Below, in pieces: positions 46,385 through 60,190 of a DNA stretch of 64,000 bases. The first letter of the stretch is position 1, and every line of letters begins with the position of its first letter. Below the pieces are notes generated by a model that did no database searches, was not told the origin of the DNA, and saw nothing but the letters and a program-made list of their open reading frames with translations. The stretch is taken from assembly GCF_002811925.1 (NCBI RefSeq), contig NZ_NPDS01000006.1, forward strand, positions 186,001 to 250,000, given 5' to 3'. The position numbers were made by a program, and so were the translations under genes. The stretch is from Leptospira barantonii (GTDB taxonomy: Bacteria > Spirochaetota > Leptospiria > Leptospirales > Leptospiraceae).

Positions 46385-47719
46385 TTAATTCGAATCCGTT
46401 ATCGGAATCCGAAACGGTATCGTTTTCGTAATCATGTATTTCGGATTTTTGGAATCCGTAATTTTCAGAGTGATCTGGTGCGAGGTTTTTGTGCGATCCT
46501 CCGTTTGAGCGTTCGTTTCCAAGATGATTCTAAAATCCTCGGTGCTGTTCGCTTCCACGGAGAAGGAAGGAATTTCCGTTCCTCCCAAAAGAATATGAAC
46601 CGGAGAATGGAGAGTGCTCTTCTCGACGGCGACGTTTAAGGATTTGTTTTCGAATGTCAGATTCAGAAGTTGAGCGTTGTAGAAGTTTCGGACCAATCCG
46701 CCCGGGATTTCCATCGGTTGTATGATCCGATCGGGAAGAATGTTCGCATACAATGGAACCCGGTTGTAAAGAAGGACCGTCGAAGTCACGAGCACACAAA
46801 AAAGCAGAAAACCGTATATTACACTTCTGGAACGTATCCAACGCACCTTAACTCCGTGTTGTTTCGCCTGATTCTCGGACATATATCCGATCAAGGTTTT
46901 TTTACCTTCTTTCCCCATCGTTTTTGTGCAAGCGTCCACACACTTACCGCAGGCGATACAACCCACGTTCACACCTTCTCGGATATCGATTCCGGTCGGG
47001 CATACCACCAAACACAGATTACACGCCGTGCAGTCGCCGACTTGTGTTCCGGCTTTTCTTCTGGGTTCTCCTCTTTGATAGTCGTAGGTTACGTTGACGG
47101 AATCGCCGTCCATCATCACGGTTTGAAATCTCGCGTAAGGACAGGCGTATTTACAGAATTGTTCCCGTACAAATGCCATGTCCAGGTATAAGGTCATCGT
47201 AAAAAAGAGAGTGAAATAGATCCAAACCGGAGGAGATATAAAAAACGAAGCCGACCGAATGTCGCTTATCATTTCGTATGGATCCGCGAAGTAGGAAACC
47301 CAGGCGAGAGAACCGATCACGCTGATCAGGATCCAAAGTTTATGAACCAATATCTTACGCCAAAGAGGAGCGTCTTTTTTTCCGTATTTGGATCCGAGAA
47401 CGGTTCTTCCGATGAGATCGAAAAGATCGGTGAACACCGTCTGAGGACAGGCCCAACCGCACCAAACCCTTCCGATCAATGTGGTAAAGAAGAATAGGGA
47501 CAAACCCATTCCGATTAAAAAAAGATGTAGATAAAGACCTTCTTGAGGCGTGAATATGTTGCCGAGTAGATAAAATTTTCTTCCGGGTATGTCGAGCCGG
47601 ATCAGAGGATGTTCTCCCCAGCGCAACCAGGGAAGGAAAAGATAAAACGGAACTAAGACCGCTTCTACCAGGTATCTTGCGGAGCGAATCTTACCTGAAA
47701 TGTGTCTGGAGATGACCAC
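46385..47719 (-). CDS. ccoG: Cytochrome oxidase accessory protein CcoG (FixG)
   Basis: The 444-residue membrane ferredoxin carries Cys motifs WCGWACPQTVF, CKYACPYARF, CTACNLCLVVCP and CIACGKCVDACT for two [4Fe-4S] clusters, with several membrane helices. It reduces copper for oxidase assembly by family. The start is the GTG at 47719: AAGGAGG at 47726-47732 with a 6-bp spacer is a near-perfect Shine-Dalgarno site, whereas the longer frame to 47848 overlaps ccoP and lacks one. Confidence 0.9.
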   Translation of the reverse strand: MVISRHISGKIRSARYLVEAVLVPFYLFLPWLRWGEHPLIRLDIPGRKFYLLGNIFTPQEGLYLHLFLIGMGLSLFFFTTLIGRVWCGWACPQTVFTDLFDLIGRTVLGSKYGKKDAPLWRKILVHKLWILISVIGSLAWVSYFADPYEMISDIRSASFFISPPVWIYFTLFFTMTLYLDMAFVREQFCKYACPYARFQTVMMDGDSVNVTYDYQRGEPRRKAGTQVGDCTACNLCLVVCPTGIDIREGVNVGCIACGKCVDACTKTMGKEGKKTLIGYMSENQAKQHGVKVRWIRSRSVIYGFLLFCVLVTSTVLLYNRVPLYANILPDRIIQPMEIPGGLVRNFYNAQLLNLTFENKSLNVAVEKSTLHSPVHILLGGTEIPSFSVEANSTEDFRIILETNAQTEDRTKTSHQITLKITDSKNPKYMITKTIPFRIPITDSN

Positions 47720-47805
47720 AAAAGTCCTCCTTGTGTGGTCTCCGGAAAAAAACGGAAAGTTCTTTCGATTCTTTTCTCGTATTTTTTCCGGAGCGAAATC
47801 ATTGA

Positions 47806-48339
47806 TTAACGAGACGCCTTGAGACTTGCGTTTTGAGAAGCAAGCCAAGCCATCACTTGATACACTTTTTCTGAACCGAGAGAATTCTCATGCGGAGGCA
47901 TAGGACCTCTTCCCAGTTTCGTTTTGTCCACTGCGATTCCCTTCATTATGTTTTCATAAACTTGTAAATCGCTGGAACCGTGAATCCATTCTTTGTCCAT
48001 CAGACTCGGTCCGACTAAACCTTGTCCGGTCGGTCCGTGGCACGCGGCGCAGATCGTTTTGAAGGTTTTTTCTCCTTCCGCAATCGCGTTAGAGTTTCCA
48101 CGAAACGGATTGCTTCCGTCGTTCGAAGTCACCGCAACTTCCTTTGGAAACTTCGCTTCGTGTTCCTTTACTTCCAATTCGTAGGCAAGGTCCTGAGGCC
48201 AATTCGAATATTTATGAAAATAAACGGAATACCCTACGGCCACGACGATACAGATTACGAAGATCCATTGCCACCATGCCGGTAGGGGATTATCCTCTTG
48301 TCTGATTCCGTCGAAATCCTTATTTGAATCATGAGTCAT
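47806..48339 (-). CDS. ccoP: cbb3 oxidase subunit CcoP, apparently monohaem
   Basis: The 177-residue protein has a membrane helix (WWQWIFVICIVVAVGYSVYF) and a single haem site CAACHGPTGQG with a possible Met ligand in RGPMPPHENS. Usual CcoP has two c-haem domains in about 300 residues; only one is here, so electron entry differs or the second domain was lost. The upstream overlap provides its RBS (AGGAGGAC at 48346-48353, in ccoQ). Position between ccoQ and ccoG leaves no doubt on identity. Confidence 0.9.
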   Translation of the reverse strand: MTHDSNKDFDGIRQEDNPLPAWWQWIFVICIVVAVGYSVYFHKYSNWPQDLAYELEVKEHEAKFPKEVAVTSNDGSNPFRGNSNAIAEGEKTFKTICAACHGPTGQGLVGPSLMDKEWIHGSSDLQVYENIMKGIAVDKTKLGRGPMPPHENSLGSEKVYQVMAWLASQNASLKASR

Positions 48340-48342
48340 CGA

Positions 48343-48489
48343 TCAGTCCTCCTCGAGCATTCTAAACTTGGGTTCTTCCATCTCTTGTTTTCGTTTACGA
48401 TTGTAGACGTAAGCGGTGATGAGCGCGATCGCCATCACAAGAATCGGAAGTCTTGCGAACTTGTAGATTTGAATCAGTTCTAATTCCAT
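48343..48489 (-). CDS. ccoQ: cbb3 oxidase small subunit CcoQ
   Basis: A 48-residue open frame between ccoO and ccoP: MELELIQIYKFARLPILVMAI... with one transmembrane helix and a basic segment YVYNRKRKQEM. This is the size and location of CcoQ, which stabilises the complex. The stop is 3 bp ahead of the ccoP start; its end region doubles as the ccoP ribosome binding site. Confidence 0.85.
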   Translation of the reverse strand: MELELIQIYKFARLPILVMAIALITAYVYNRKRKQEMEEPKFRMLEED

Positions 48490-48496
48490 ATGAACC

Positions 48497-50619
<2,123 letters not shown>

Positions 50620-50682
50620 GAGATTTTGTCTCCTGATTCGATTTTTCCTTCTGAATTAAACCGCGATTCGGATCATTACCCA

Positions 50683-50750
50683 ATTATAATTTAATAAAAT
50701 TGAATATAAGATATTGATCGGGTCTACGGTTTAACCTTATATTTAAACCG
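50683..50750 (-). promoter_or_regulatory. Candidate promoter and operator of the cco operon
   Basis: TATAAT on the minus strand at 50683-50688 is a good -10 box but no standard -35 box lies 16-18 bp upstream. An inverted repeat CGGTTTAA-N8-TTAAACCG at 50727-50750 is centred about 62 bp upstream of the predicted start, a typical position for an activator. Sequence differs from the FNR consensus. Both are inferences from pattern. Confidence 0.4.
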
Positions 50751-51074
50751 ACTTGAGAATGGAACAAATCCGAACGGCATTCCGCGTTTCAAGAGCATGA
50801 TAAAAATCAAGTTTTGGGAATTCGCTTGGAGTTGAGTTAAAAAAGGAAGATCGGAGTATGGTCGCTCCGATGCCGATACAATCTGAGATTCCTTCTCAGA
50901 ATGAGAACCAGCGAATGGATACCGTGTCTTTCCCGTTTTATGATTTGTTCCAGCCCTTAAAATGCGTATTTTGGCGCCTGAGAACCGAAGTCGTAAAAAA
51001 TTTAGGATCAAAAAAACCGATCGAGAATTTTCTCTTTATCGGTAGAATTGGGAAAACGACCGAAACTTAAAACG
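50751..51074. other. Non-coding or weakly coding stretch upstream of the TM-anchored gene
   Basis: No gene is well supported here. The 7-bp hairpin ATCGGAG/CTCCGAT at 50850-50871 surrounds a start codon at 50858 of a 70-codon frame ending at 51070, with AAGGAAG upstream, and TTCTCA-gaa-TGAGAA at 50892-50906. The frame has no recognisable domain and shows few signs of selection; a leader or attenuator is also possible. Confidence 0.3.
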
Positions 51075-51692
51075 ATGGATCTCAATTTTAAAGATAAACT
51101 TCAGTCCGGATTTTCGTCGATAGACAGTCTGTCTCGGAATCTTCCTCCTCAAGTTCAAAAAACGCTTTTGTATACGGGACTTTCGCTGGCGGTCTTGGGA
51201 GTTTCACTCGCGGTTTTGATCGGAATTCAAAGAGGAAAAGAAGGCGCGGCCTTCGACGATCAAGCGAAGGAATTGGATCGTAAGGCGTTGTTCTTGGAAG
51301 ATATAGAAAGAAATTATAATCGTAAACGCAGATCCATCCGTTACAGCGATCCGGATCTTTCCATTACGGGAGAATCTTCCGGTCTCGAAATCGATCGGTA
51401 TGAAAGGGAAAAACCGAAAAGCGGACTTCTACCGGAATCCGATCGATCGGAAGGAAAAGATCCGTTGAGAGATGGACGTAGAGAAGGGGTGGGAACGCCG
51501 AAACTTCCTACGGAATCCGACGCTCTTCCGACGGAAGACAGAGGAAGAACGCCCGATTCGAATCGAAACCTGGAAGATCCGGGAACAATTTCACCCGATC
51601 GAGGCAATCACAATTCGTCCAACCAGGATCGCCCTAGTTTGATGCGACCCCCGAAAAACAATTCCAATAAAGGAACTCTCGAACCTAGATGA
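51075..51692 (+). CDS. Membrane-anchored, largely disordered protein
   Basis: From ATG 51075 the 205-residue protein has one membrane helix near residues 30-50 (LLYTGLSLAVLGVSLAVLIGI), an intracellular start and a long disordered Ser/Pro/Glu/Arg-rich tail (RTPDSNRNLEDPG and similar). It overlaps the next gene by 4 bp (ATGA), which encodes an exported TPR-like protein, so the two are co-transcribed and may act together. The earlier TTG at 51048 lacks support. Function unknown. Confidence 0.65.
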   Translation: MDLNFKDKLQSGFSSIDSLSRNLPPQVQKTLLYTGLSLAVLGVSLAVLIGIQRGKEGAAFDDQAKELDRKALFLEDIERNYNRKRRSIRYSDPDLSITGESSGLEIDRYEREKPKSGLLPESDRSEGKDPLRDGRREGVGTPKLPTESDALPTEDRGRTPDSNRNLEDPGTISPDRGNHNSSNQDRPSLMRPPKNNSNKGTLEPR

Positions 51693-52738
51693 AGTCGATC
51701 CATTCTTCGAAACGTTTCTTTGTTTTGATTCTTTCTACATTCGTTTTTACGAATGGTTTATTTGCGGATATGCCCCTTCCGTTCCCGGAAGAATTGGGAA
51801 CTCCCCTTGGTGAAAGCGCTTCCGCAGACGAGAAAACAAAAGAAACCGCGAGCGGAAATCCTTCCGCTTCGATTCCATCGGAAAAGAACGAAGGCTCGGG
51901 AACAAATCCGAATTCAAATTCCCAATCGGAAACAAAGGCGACTAACGTTTCTGCTTCGGGTTCCGCGGAGTCCGGTTCTACGGAGAAATCCGGGGCCGAT
52001 TCTTCCGTGGAAGTTGCGTCTTCGGGGAACTCCGAAATATCGGAGCAAGAATCCGCAAAACCCGCGACAAAGACCACTCTTCCCAATTCGGAAAAGTCGA
52101 GTCTGAAAAAGAAAAAAGATAAAAAGAAGGAAGATCCTTCCGAAAGCGGCTACAAAAAAGGGCTTTTACGTCTGAGAGAAAATCAGAGAAACAATGCGAA
52201 GACCGAATTCAATCAATCGGGCGGGCAAGGAAAGTCGGCGAACGCGTCCAGATTGGAAGACGCAAGGTTGACCGCGGAAAGTTCAAACGATTCAAACGCG
52301 ATCACGGAACAGATCGATTCCGAGGATGAAAAGTGGAAGGCCATCTTCGAGGTAGCAAGAGCTCTTCGAGGAAACGGAAAAATTCCCGAAGCGGAAACTC
52401 AATATCTAAAAATCATCACCGAAGCGCCCGAGAATTTTCAGAGCATCTCTCTTCTTTCCTTGGGTGAAATGTTGTCCTCCACCGATCGAAAGGATTCGGG
52501 AAGAAGATATCTTTTACAACTGGTTAAACTGCTTCAGAAAAAACCCGAACTCGATCCTAAAAAGGATCAGCTTGAAAAGGCGGTTACTATGATCGCAAGA
52601 ATCTACGGAGATCAAGGTAAATACGAAGAGGCTGAAAATTGGGCGAAAGCATATCTCAATCGAATGAATCCGGAAGCTTCCGAAGATTCTCCCTTTGTAA
52701 AAGAACTTCGTCGGATTTTAAAGCGCAGATATTATTGA
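51689..52738 (+). CDS. Exported TPR-like protein with disordered N-terminal region
   Basis: The 349-residue protein has a signal peptide (RFFVLILSTFVFTNGLFA), a Ser/Glu/Lys-rich low-complexity region (about residues 35-170), and C-terminal TPR helices (WKAIFEVARALRGNGKIPEAETQYLKIIT, FQSISLLSLGEMLSSTDRK, TMIARIYGDQGKYEEAENWAKAYL). Probably a periplasmic scaffold. A terminator follows at 52812. Confidence 0.7.
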   Translation: MKSIHSSKRFFVLILSTFVFTNGLFADMPLPFPEELGTPLGESASADEKTKETASGNPSASIPSEKNEGSGTNPNSNSQSETKATNVSASGSAESGSTEKSGADSSVEVASSGNSEISEQESAKPATKTTLPNSEKSSLKKKKDKKKEDPSESGYKKGLLRLRENQRNNAKTEFNQSGGQGKSANASRLEDARLTAESSNDSNAITEQIDSEDEKWKAIFEVARALRGNGKIPEAETQYLKIITEAPENFQSISLLSLGEMLSSTDRKDSGRRYLLQLVKLLQKKPELDPKKDQLEKAVTMIARIYGDQGKYEEAENWAKAYLNRMNPEASEDSPFVKELRRILKRRYY

Positions 52739-52811
52739 GGATTTCTAAATTCTAAAATTTTCAAAGATGCGATCGCTTGCATAAGGGGAATATTCAAGAA
52801 TTCTTATGGAA

Positions 52812-52846
52812 TAAAAAAACCGGACTTAGATGTCCGGTCTTTTTTT
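52812..52846. terminator. Bidirectional rho-independent terminator
   Basis: ACCGGAC (52819-52825), loop TTAGAT, GTCCGGT (52832-52838), preceded by seven A and followed by CTTTTTTT. It lies between the convergent TPR-like and cheX genes. Confidence 0.85.
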
Positions 52847-52940
52847 GTTGAGGGTAATTTGGCAGATCGCCTTAACCTAGCAGAATGCTCTCTAAACTCA
52901 GGGAACGCCCCTATGGGTCACGTTCCAAGATCAAGTTCAC

Positions 52941-54649
<1,709 letters not shown>

Positions 54650-54743
54650 TGTAAACTTGAAAGGGTTTGTGAAGGAATATTTCTGTAAAGGAGAAAAGTG
54701 AGAAAAACGCTTCAGAAACCCGCCCAAACGACAGATACATAAA

Positions 54744-55568
54744 ATGATGCTCTTTATCGCAATCGCACTGATTCTCGTGGGACTTCTTTGTTTTATCTAT
54801 GTCTCTCTGAACCCGAATCCTTCTTCGGGCGGAGACCGATTTGGATTTAAGTCGGGTTCCAGAGGTCCTCGAAACGCAGGCTCGGAAAACGAACATCTGA
54901 TTTCAAGACCCAACGCCCGAAAAGGTGCGGAAATTTTGGCCTCTTCCAAACGCGCGCCGAGCCTGGAACAAATCGAAAAACAAAAACATCTGGAAAGTCT
55001 TTTTGTGGAAGGCAGAAGAATTCCGAAACAGAATCATTCTTCGGAACCGAGTTCGTCTTTTTCTATGGCGCCCGAATACGAAGACGTTTCTTCGATCGAG
55101 GAAGAATATTCGGAGACGGAAATTTCCTCTCATTCATCGCAGTCTGGGTCTGGCATCGAGGTTTTGGAAGAATCTCCTAAATTCTCCTTTGCCGGAGAAC
55201 AAAAGCGTCCCGAAGAAGTGAGAGAAATTCGATTTGAAATCGAAGGCATTCTTTATTTGGATCAAGGACGAGAACTTCCTTATGAAAGACTCGCGAACAA
55301 AAAAGAAGAATTGGGTCCGGACAAGTTGAAGGGTTTAAAACGAGTCGGGCCTGGCAAGTTGAATGAGAGTAGGGATTCTCTTTGTTTCGAAGCGTTGAAC
55401 AGCAGTTATAAATATTCTTTTTCTGAAATCGAAAAGATACTTTTTTTCGACGAGGGGATCGTTTTGATTCCTTCCAAGGCGAACTATCCGGTTCCCGTTT
55501 TTTTTACGAAAGAAACGAATCATCTCAAATCGTATTTGGAAAATTCTTCTCAGACGTTTTCGGGGTGA
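54744..55568 (+). CDS. Membrane-anchored protein of unknown function
   Basis: The 274-residue protein starts with a hydrophobic anchor (MMLFIAIALILVGLLCFIYVSL), followed by a Ser/Pro/Glu-rich disordered segment, and a C-terminal domain (about residues 160-265: VREIRFEIEGILYLDQGRELPYERL, LCFEALNSSYKYSFSEIEKILFFDEGIVLI). No family recognised. It is divergent from the SurA-N gene and convergent with the methyltransferase gene beyond repeat copy C. Confidence 0.65.
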   Translation: MMLFIAIALILVGLLCFIYVSLNPNPSSGGDRFGFKSGSRGPRNAGSENEHLISRPNARKGAEILASSKRAPSLEQIEKQKHLESLFVEGRRIPKQNHSSEPSSSFSMAPEYEDVSSIEEEYSETEISSHSSQSGSGIEVLEESPKFSFAGEQKRPEEVREIRFEIEGILYLDQGRELPYERLANKKEELGPDKLKGLKRVGPGKLNESRDSLCFEALNSSYKYSFSEIEKILFFDEGIVLIPSKANYPVPVFFTKETNHLKSYLENSSQTFSG

Positions 55569-55574
55569 GGAGAG

Positions 55575-55726
55575 TTTTCACCGACGATTTTTAGTGAAAC
55601 GCTTGCTGGCCCCCACCCGAGTTAGGGTGGAGGAGGTGGGCCTTGTGGGAACCTTTCCGCGCATTTTCCGTATATCAGAAAAACTGCATGAGGTCAAACC
55701 CATCTCGACGGAAATGTTCCGACAAG
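55575..55726 (+). repeat. Dispersed repeat, copy C
   Basis: Shares with copy A the order ACCGACGATTTTTAGTGAAAC, hairpin CCACCC-N6-GGGTGG (55613-55630) and the 12-mer TATATCAGAAAA (55671-55682), and ends with TGTTCCGACAAG at 55715-55726. It lies in the gap between convergent genes at 55568 and 55858. The termini are more diverged than in copy A. No open frame inside. Confidence 0.65.
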
Positions 55727-55857
55727 ATGGATCGTTTTCGTTTTGACTTTTAAAGATCGTTTTGAGTCAAACGCGAACTACTTCTGTCGTTCAGTTAAAC
55801 TCAGCCGCTTCACTCCCTGAATGCCGATTCGTAGAGAGGCATTCACTGAGTTAAGGT

Positions 55858-56622
<765 letters not shown>

Positions 56623-56705
56623 CGTTTTAGATTTCTTATGAAGTGAAATTGGAGGCCCTTGAACTGTCAATAGAGATTCGAAAGGGTTCTCGGAGCCGAT
56701 TTTTG

Positions 56706-57725
56706 TCAAAATGGATCGCTTGATTCGCGGAAGAATTCCCTGAGATGCCTTGTGTCTCCGAAATCCTTTAAAAAATTAGGATCGATCACATACAAGATTG
56801 GTTCGGAATCGACTCGAAAAATCGGTTCCTTCCCGCTCGTGTTTCCGATCCATTCCAGATGCAAGGACTCGTCGCGGCCGGAGGCAAAACGGATTTCGAT
56901 TTGAAATCGATCTTTGTGTGAAAGCGGAATAGATTTTTCCTGAAACGGTTTTTTTAAGATTCGTTCCGCTTTGAGAGAAAGAATTTTGGATACGATTTCG
57001 GAACAATCCTCCCCGGGACAAAGAATAGGATTTACTACGATCGGTCTCCATCTTCCCTGTGAATCTTGTTCGATTTCAAGACGAACGTTTTTTTCGCCGG
57101 TCGATTGTATTAGAATAGTATGAATTTCTTGAATACTCGTTTCTTCGGGTAAGAGAAAGCCGGAAAAGAAAAAGTTTTCGTTGCCCCTTCCGGATAATAA
57201 ATTGAGATCCTCTTCTACGAGCCAAACCTCTCCGGTCTCCGGAATTCGGACAAAGGTTCCGCTTGAGGAACGATCGCCGACTCCGATATCCAACCTGCCG
57301 ATTTCCCCGGATGAACTTTGGATTTCGAGTTTTAATTCTTCTCCGTTTAAACCGAAATCGGACGAGTCGGACGAAGCGGAAATTTTTGTGAATTTACGGA
57401 TTCTTAATATGGAATTTAAAAACGGCACGATCTTTTTTACGTCCGGTCTTGCTTGGGTTTCTCGGATTCGAACGGACCACGTTTCACCAGTTCTTTGTAA
57501 AACGGTTTCGTGTCCCTTTCTGCCGATTTGAATTCTTTCCACTTCTTCGGTTTTGAAAGGGAAGAATGGATCCGCGTTTTGATAGTTTTTTTGAAAAAAA
57601 CCGAACGGATTGGAAACGGAAACGTAAATCGCACCTAAGAATAAATTGCAAAGAATCAAAAATAAGGCCGTTTCTTCTCGAAAAAGTCCGAGTAAGAAGC
57701 CATAGAATCTCTCGAAAATTTTCAC
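56706..57725 (-). CDS. DUF4340 protein of an ABC gliding-type system
   Basis: The 339-residue protein has an N-terminal helix (LFLILCNLFLGAIYVSV) and DUF4340 repeats: VERIQIGRKGHETVLQRTGETWSV..., PFLNSILRIRKFTK, then repeated beta units. DUF4340 is often found downstream of GldG-like ABC auxiliary genes. Start ATG overlaps the GldG-like stop by 4 bp. Its task in the complex is unknown. Confidence 0.8.
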   Translation of the reverse strand: MKIFERFYGFLLGLFREETALFLILCNLFLGAIYVSVSNPFGFFQKNYQNADPFFPFKTEEVERIQIGRKGHETVLQRTGETWSVRIRETQARPDVKKIVPFLNSILRIRKFTKISASSDSSDFGLNGEELKLEIQSSSGEIGRLDIGVGDRSSSGTFVRIPETGEVWLVEEDLNLLSGRGNENFFFSGFLLPEETSIQEIHTILIQSTGEKNVRLEIEQDSQGRWRPIVVNPILCPGEDCSEIVSKILSLKAERILKKPFQEKSIPLSHKDRFQIEIRFASGRDESLHLEWIGNTSGKEPIFRVDSEPILYVIDPNFLKDFGDTRHLREFFRESSDPF

Positions 57726-59437
57726 GATTTTTTCCTTTCCCCTTGCGGAGAATTTCTACGGCGGATTCTGAAAAAGGTATATAATCCGATCAGAAGCGGA
57801 ATTCCAAAAAGATTCAGAAAGCTGAATGTGATTTTCTCCGTTTGAGTGAACGGCTTTAGTTTTAAAAAGGCCGACTTTTTGCTTCGAACCTGAATAAGGT
57901 CCGTATCTCCGTTGTTTATGTCGATTGCGTTTAATAAAAACGGAATATTCGATTCCTGATACATTTCCCTCGTCTCCGGGTAAACCAAAAGATCGGAAAC
58001 GAGATACGGGGATCCGATCGCGAGAATTCTGGAAGTTTTTCCGTCCGGCGTTTCGTTCAAAAACAAATTCGTTTTTTGGAATGTTTTGGGGAGATTTGGC
58101 GCAGATGGAAACGCGCTCTTGAATTTTCCTTCCAGAACCGCGCCTAAAACGATTCTTTTTGTTCCTGTTTGAAACGGAGTCGCAAAAATTTGTTTTTCTC
58201 CTAATGCAACGATCGAAGAACGAATCTCCGCTTCCTCGGAAGAAAATAATATCGGTTCCATTCTCACCTTGGGTTGTTTTTCCGGGAAAAGATCCACGCT
58301 TGAAACCCAAGGAAGAAGTAAACCTTTGAAGGATTTTGTAAAAGGATTCGTTTCGCTTAACATTTTTTCTGAATTCGTAGCTACGATCCAAGGAGGATAG
58401 GCGTATCTTCCGATCACTCCGGGCTCCACTTCCATCAAGGAGCCGATCGAAAGGGAATGGTTTAAGTCGAATGTAAGATCCGTGTTGATTCTAAAACCAT
58501 AATATTCAAAAAAACTGTTTTGTTCCTCGACGCCGGGAGCGGGTTTGGCGATTCCGGCTCCGATCGCGTCCATTCCGAGCCCTTCTTCCCGATTCGGGGA
58601 TTCCAATCGAAAGTCCATGGATTTATAAAGAAGAATTAGGTTTCCGCCCTTCATCAAAAACTGATCGAGCCGATACGATGTGCTTTCGGAAAGAAACCCG
58701 CTTCCGATCCAGATCAGAGTTCGAATCGAATCGGGAATTTCCTCCTCTTCGAGTTTTATCTCGGGAAGAATTCCATATTCTTCTTTTAGAATCTGATTCG
58801 TAAAAATTCCGATCGTATCCTTTCCGATTGCCGGTCCCGAAGAAACGGGCGATAAACTTCCGGGAACGGAAAGAATGGCGACTTCCGCGTCGCCCGGTTT
58901 TCGAATCATCTTTCGAAGTGTTGTTAGGATTTGATATTCGATTTCTTCCGCGTAAAAAGCGACCGGGAGTGTTTCTTTTTGAGTTCCCAGGGTCAAAGTG
59001 AGTCCGAGAAAAACCTGTTTGATCTGAGAAGAACCTCGTTCCGTCTTTTCCAAAATCTGAGGTTGAATTCCCGCCTCGCTCGCCTTTTTTTGTTCTTGAG
59101 CCGAGGAATCCGGATCATGAAAACGTAATACGATGTTCGAACCTCCGACGGAAGCCATTTCGCTTAACAATTCTTTCGTAAGATCCAAACGGATTTTGTA
59201 TTCGCTCGGGATTTGAGAGGAATAATAGGCGTCAATATAAAGGGGAGAATGGAGGTTTTGGAAAACGTTCTTTGTACTTTGGGATATTTCAAATCGACCC
59301 GATTCGGAGATATCTTTTTTGCAGTCGAACCTCGATACGATTCCGTTCAAAAGCAAAAACAGGGGAAAAGCCTGGGAAAACAAAAACCAAGGATTTTTAT
59401 TAAATCGAATTAAAAACGTTCTCGCTTGAAAAATCAT
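57722..59437 (-). CDS. GldG-like ABC-transport auxiliary protein
   Basis: The 571-residue protein has helices at both ends (PWFLFSQAFPLFLLLNGIV near the start and ITFSFLNLFGIPLLIGLYTFF near the end) and a large extracytoplasmic domain with EYQILTTLRKMI and ALIWIGSGFLSE-like features of the GldG / ABC_transp_aux family (uncharacterised). It sits between a permease and the DUF4340 gene, overlapping each by 4 bp, as in the GldFG systems. Confidence 0.8.
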   Translation of the reverse strand: MIFQARTFLIRFNKNPWFLFSQAFPLFLLLNGIVSRFDCKKDISESGRFEISQSTKNVFQNLHSPLYIDAYYSSQIPSEYKIRLDLTKELLSEMASVGGSNIVLRFHDPDSSAQEQKKASEAGIQPQILEKTERGSSQIKQVFLGLTLTLGTQKETLPVAFYAEEIEYQILTTLRKMIRKPGDAEVAILSVPGSLSPVSSGPAIGKDTIGIFTNQILKEEYGILPEIKLEEEEIPDSIRTLIWIGSGFLSESTSYRLDQFLMKGGNLILLYKSMDFRLESPNREEGLGMDAIGAGIAKPAPGVEEQNSFFEYYGFRINTDLTFDLNHSLSIGSLMEVEPGVIGRYAYPPWIVATNSEKMLSETNPFTKSFKGLLLPWVSSVDLFPEKQPKVRMEPILFSSEEAEIRSSIVALGEKQIFATPFQTGTKRIVLGAVLEGKFKSAFPSAPNLPKTFQKTNLFLNETPDGKTSRILAIGSPYLVSDLLVYPETREMYQESNIPFLLNAIDINNGDTDLIQVRSKKSAFLKLKPFTQTEKITFSFLNLFGIPLLIGLYTFFRIRRRNSPQGERKKS

Positions 59438-60189
59438 CGTTTTGACCTCAACATGAGGACATTGGAATATACCATAAATAGAATGAAGCTCAGGTAAAAG
59501 AAAACTTCTCTTCCGTCCAGAATTCCCAATCGAAACGGCTCGAAGTGGTTGGAAAGAGAAAGAAAGGCGAGGGCATTCCCTAAACCCGTTCCTAAAAACT
59601 GAAGGACCGGTCTATAACCGATCAGAAAAAACAAGAGACAGAAAATCAAACCGAGCAGATACGAAACGATTTGATCTCTCGTGAAAGAGGAAACAAAACT
59701 TCCGACCGCGAGATTGGCTCCACCCAAAAGAAAAATTCCAAGATAACCTACGACGACGGTTCCAAAATCCAAATCGCCCAGATAAAAAATCGTGCACGGA
59801 ATCAAAAACGTAAAGGAAAGAACGAATCCTAGAAAACTCCAAGCCGCAAAAAATTTTCCGAGAACCAATTCCGAATCGCGCAACGGAAGAGAGAAAAGAA
59901 TTTCCAAGGTTCCGGAACGTTCTTCCTCGGACCAAAGCCGCATGGAAAGAGCCGGAATAAAGATCACATACAAAACCGGAACGTAGAGAAAGTATTCCTC
60001 CATACTCGCGGATTTAAAATCCCAAAAAGAACCTTCTCCCAAACCGAAAAAAAACAAAAACGAGGTTAAGAATAAGAAGAACGAAGCGAAGATCGTTCCC
60101 ACGGGAGAATTGAAATAAACGGAAATTTCTTTCGAATACACCGTTCGGACGTTGAAAAGAAAGTTTCGGATCGATTCGGAAAGTTTCAT
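59434..60189 (-). CDS. ABC-2 type permease (GldF-like)
   Basis: The 251-residue protein has six hydrophobic segments (TIFASFFLFLTSFLFFFG, VPVLYVIFIPALSMRLW, FLGFVLSFTFLIPCTIFY, VVVGYLGIFLLGGANLAVG, YLLGLIFCLLFFLIGY, FFYLSFILFMVYSNVLML) and SEEERSGTLEILFSLP, the ABC-2 motif. Partner of the ATPase encoded 1 bp upstream. Substrate unknown. Confidence 0.85.
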   Translation of the reverse strand: MKLSESIRNFLFNVRTVYSKEISVYFNSPVGTIFASFFLFLTSFLFFFGLGEGSFWDFKSASMEEYFLYVPVLYVIFIPALSMRLWSEEERSGTLEILFSLPLRDSELVLGKFFAAWSFLGFVLSFTFLIPCTIFYLGDLDFGTVVVGYLGIFLLGGANLAVGSFVSSFTRDQIVSYLLGLIFCLLFFLIGYRPVLQFLGTGLGNALAFLSLSNHFEPFRLGILDGREVFFYLSFILFMVYSNVLMLRSKR

Positions 60190-60190
60190 C

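Noticed and set aside
47720..47848. Upstream extension of CcoG overlapping ccoP
   Set aside because: A near-perfect AAGGAGG with 6-bp spacing precedes the GTG at 47719.
50724..51011. 95-codon minus-strand frame upstream of ccoN
   Set aside because: Overlaps the operator region; composition unlike the neighbours, no RBS.
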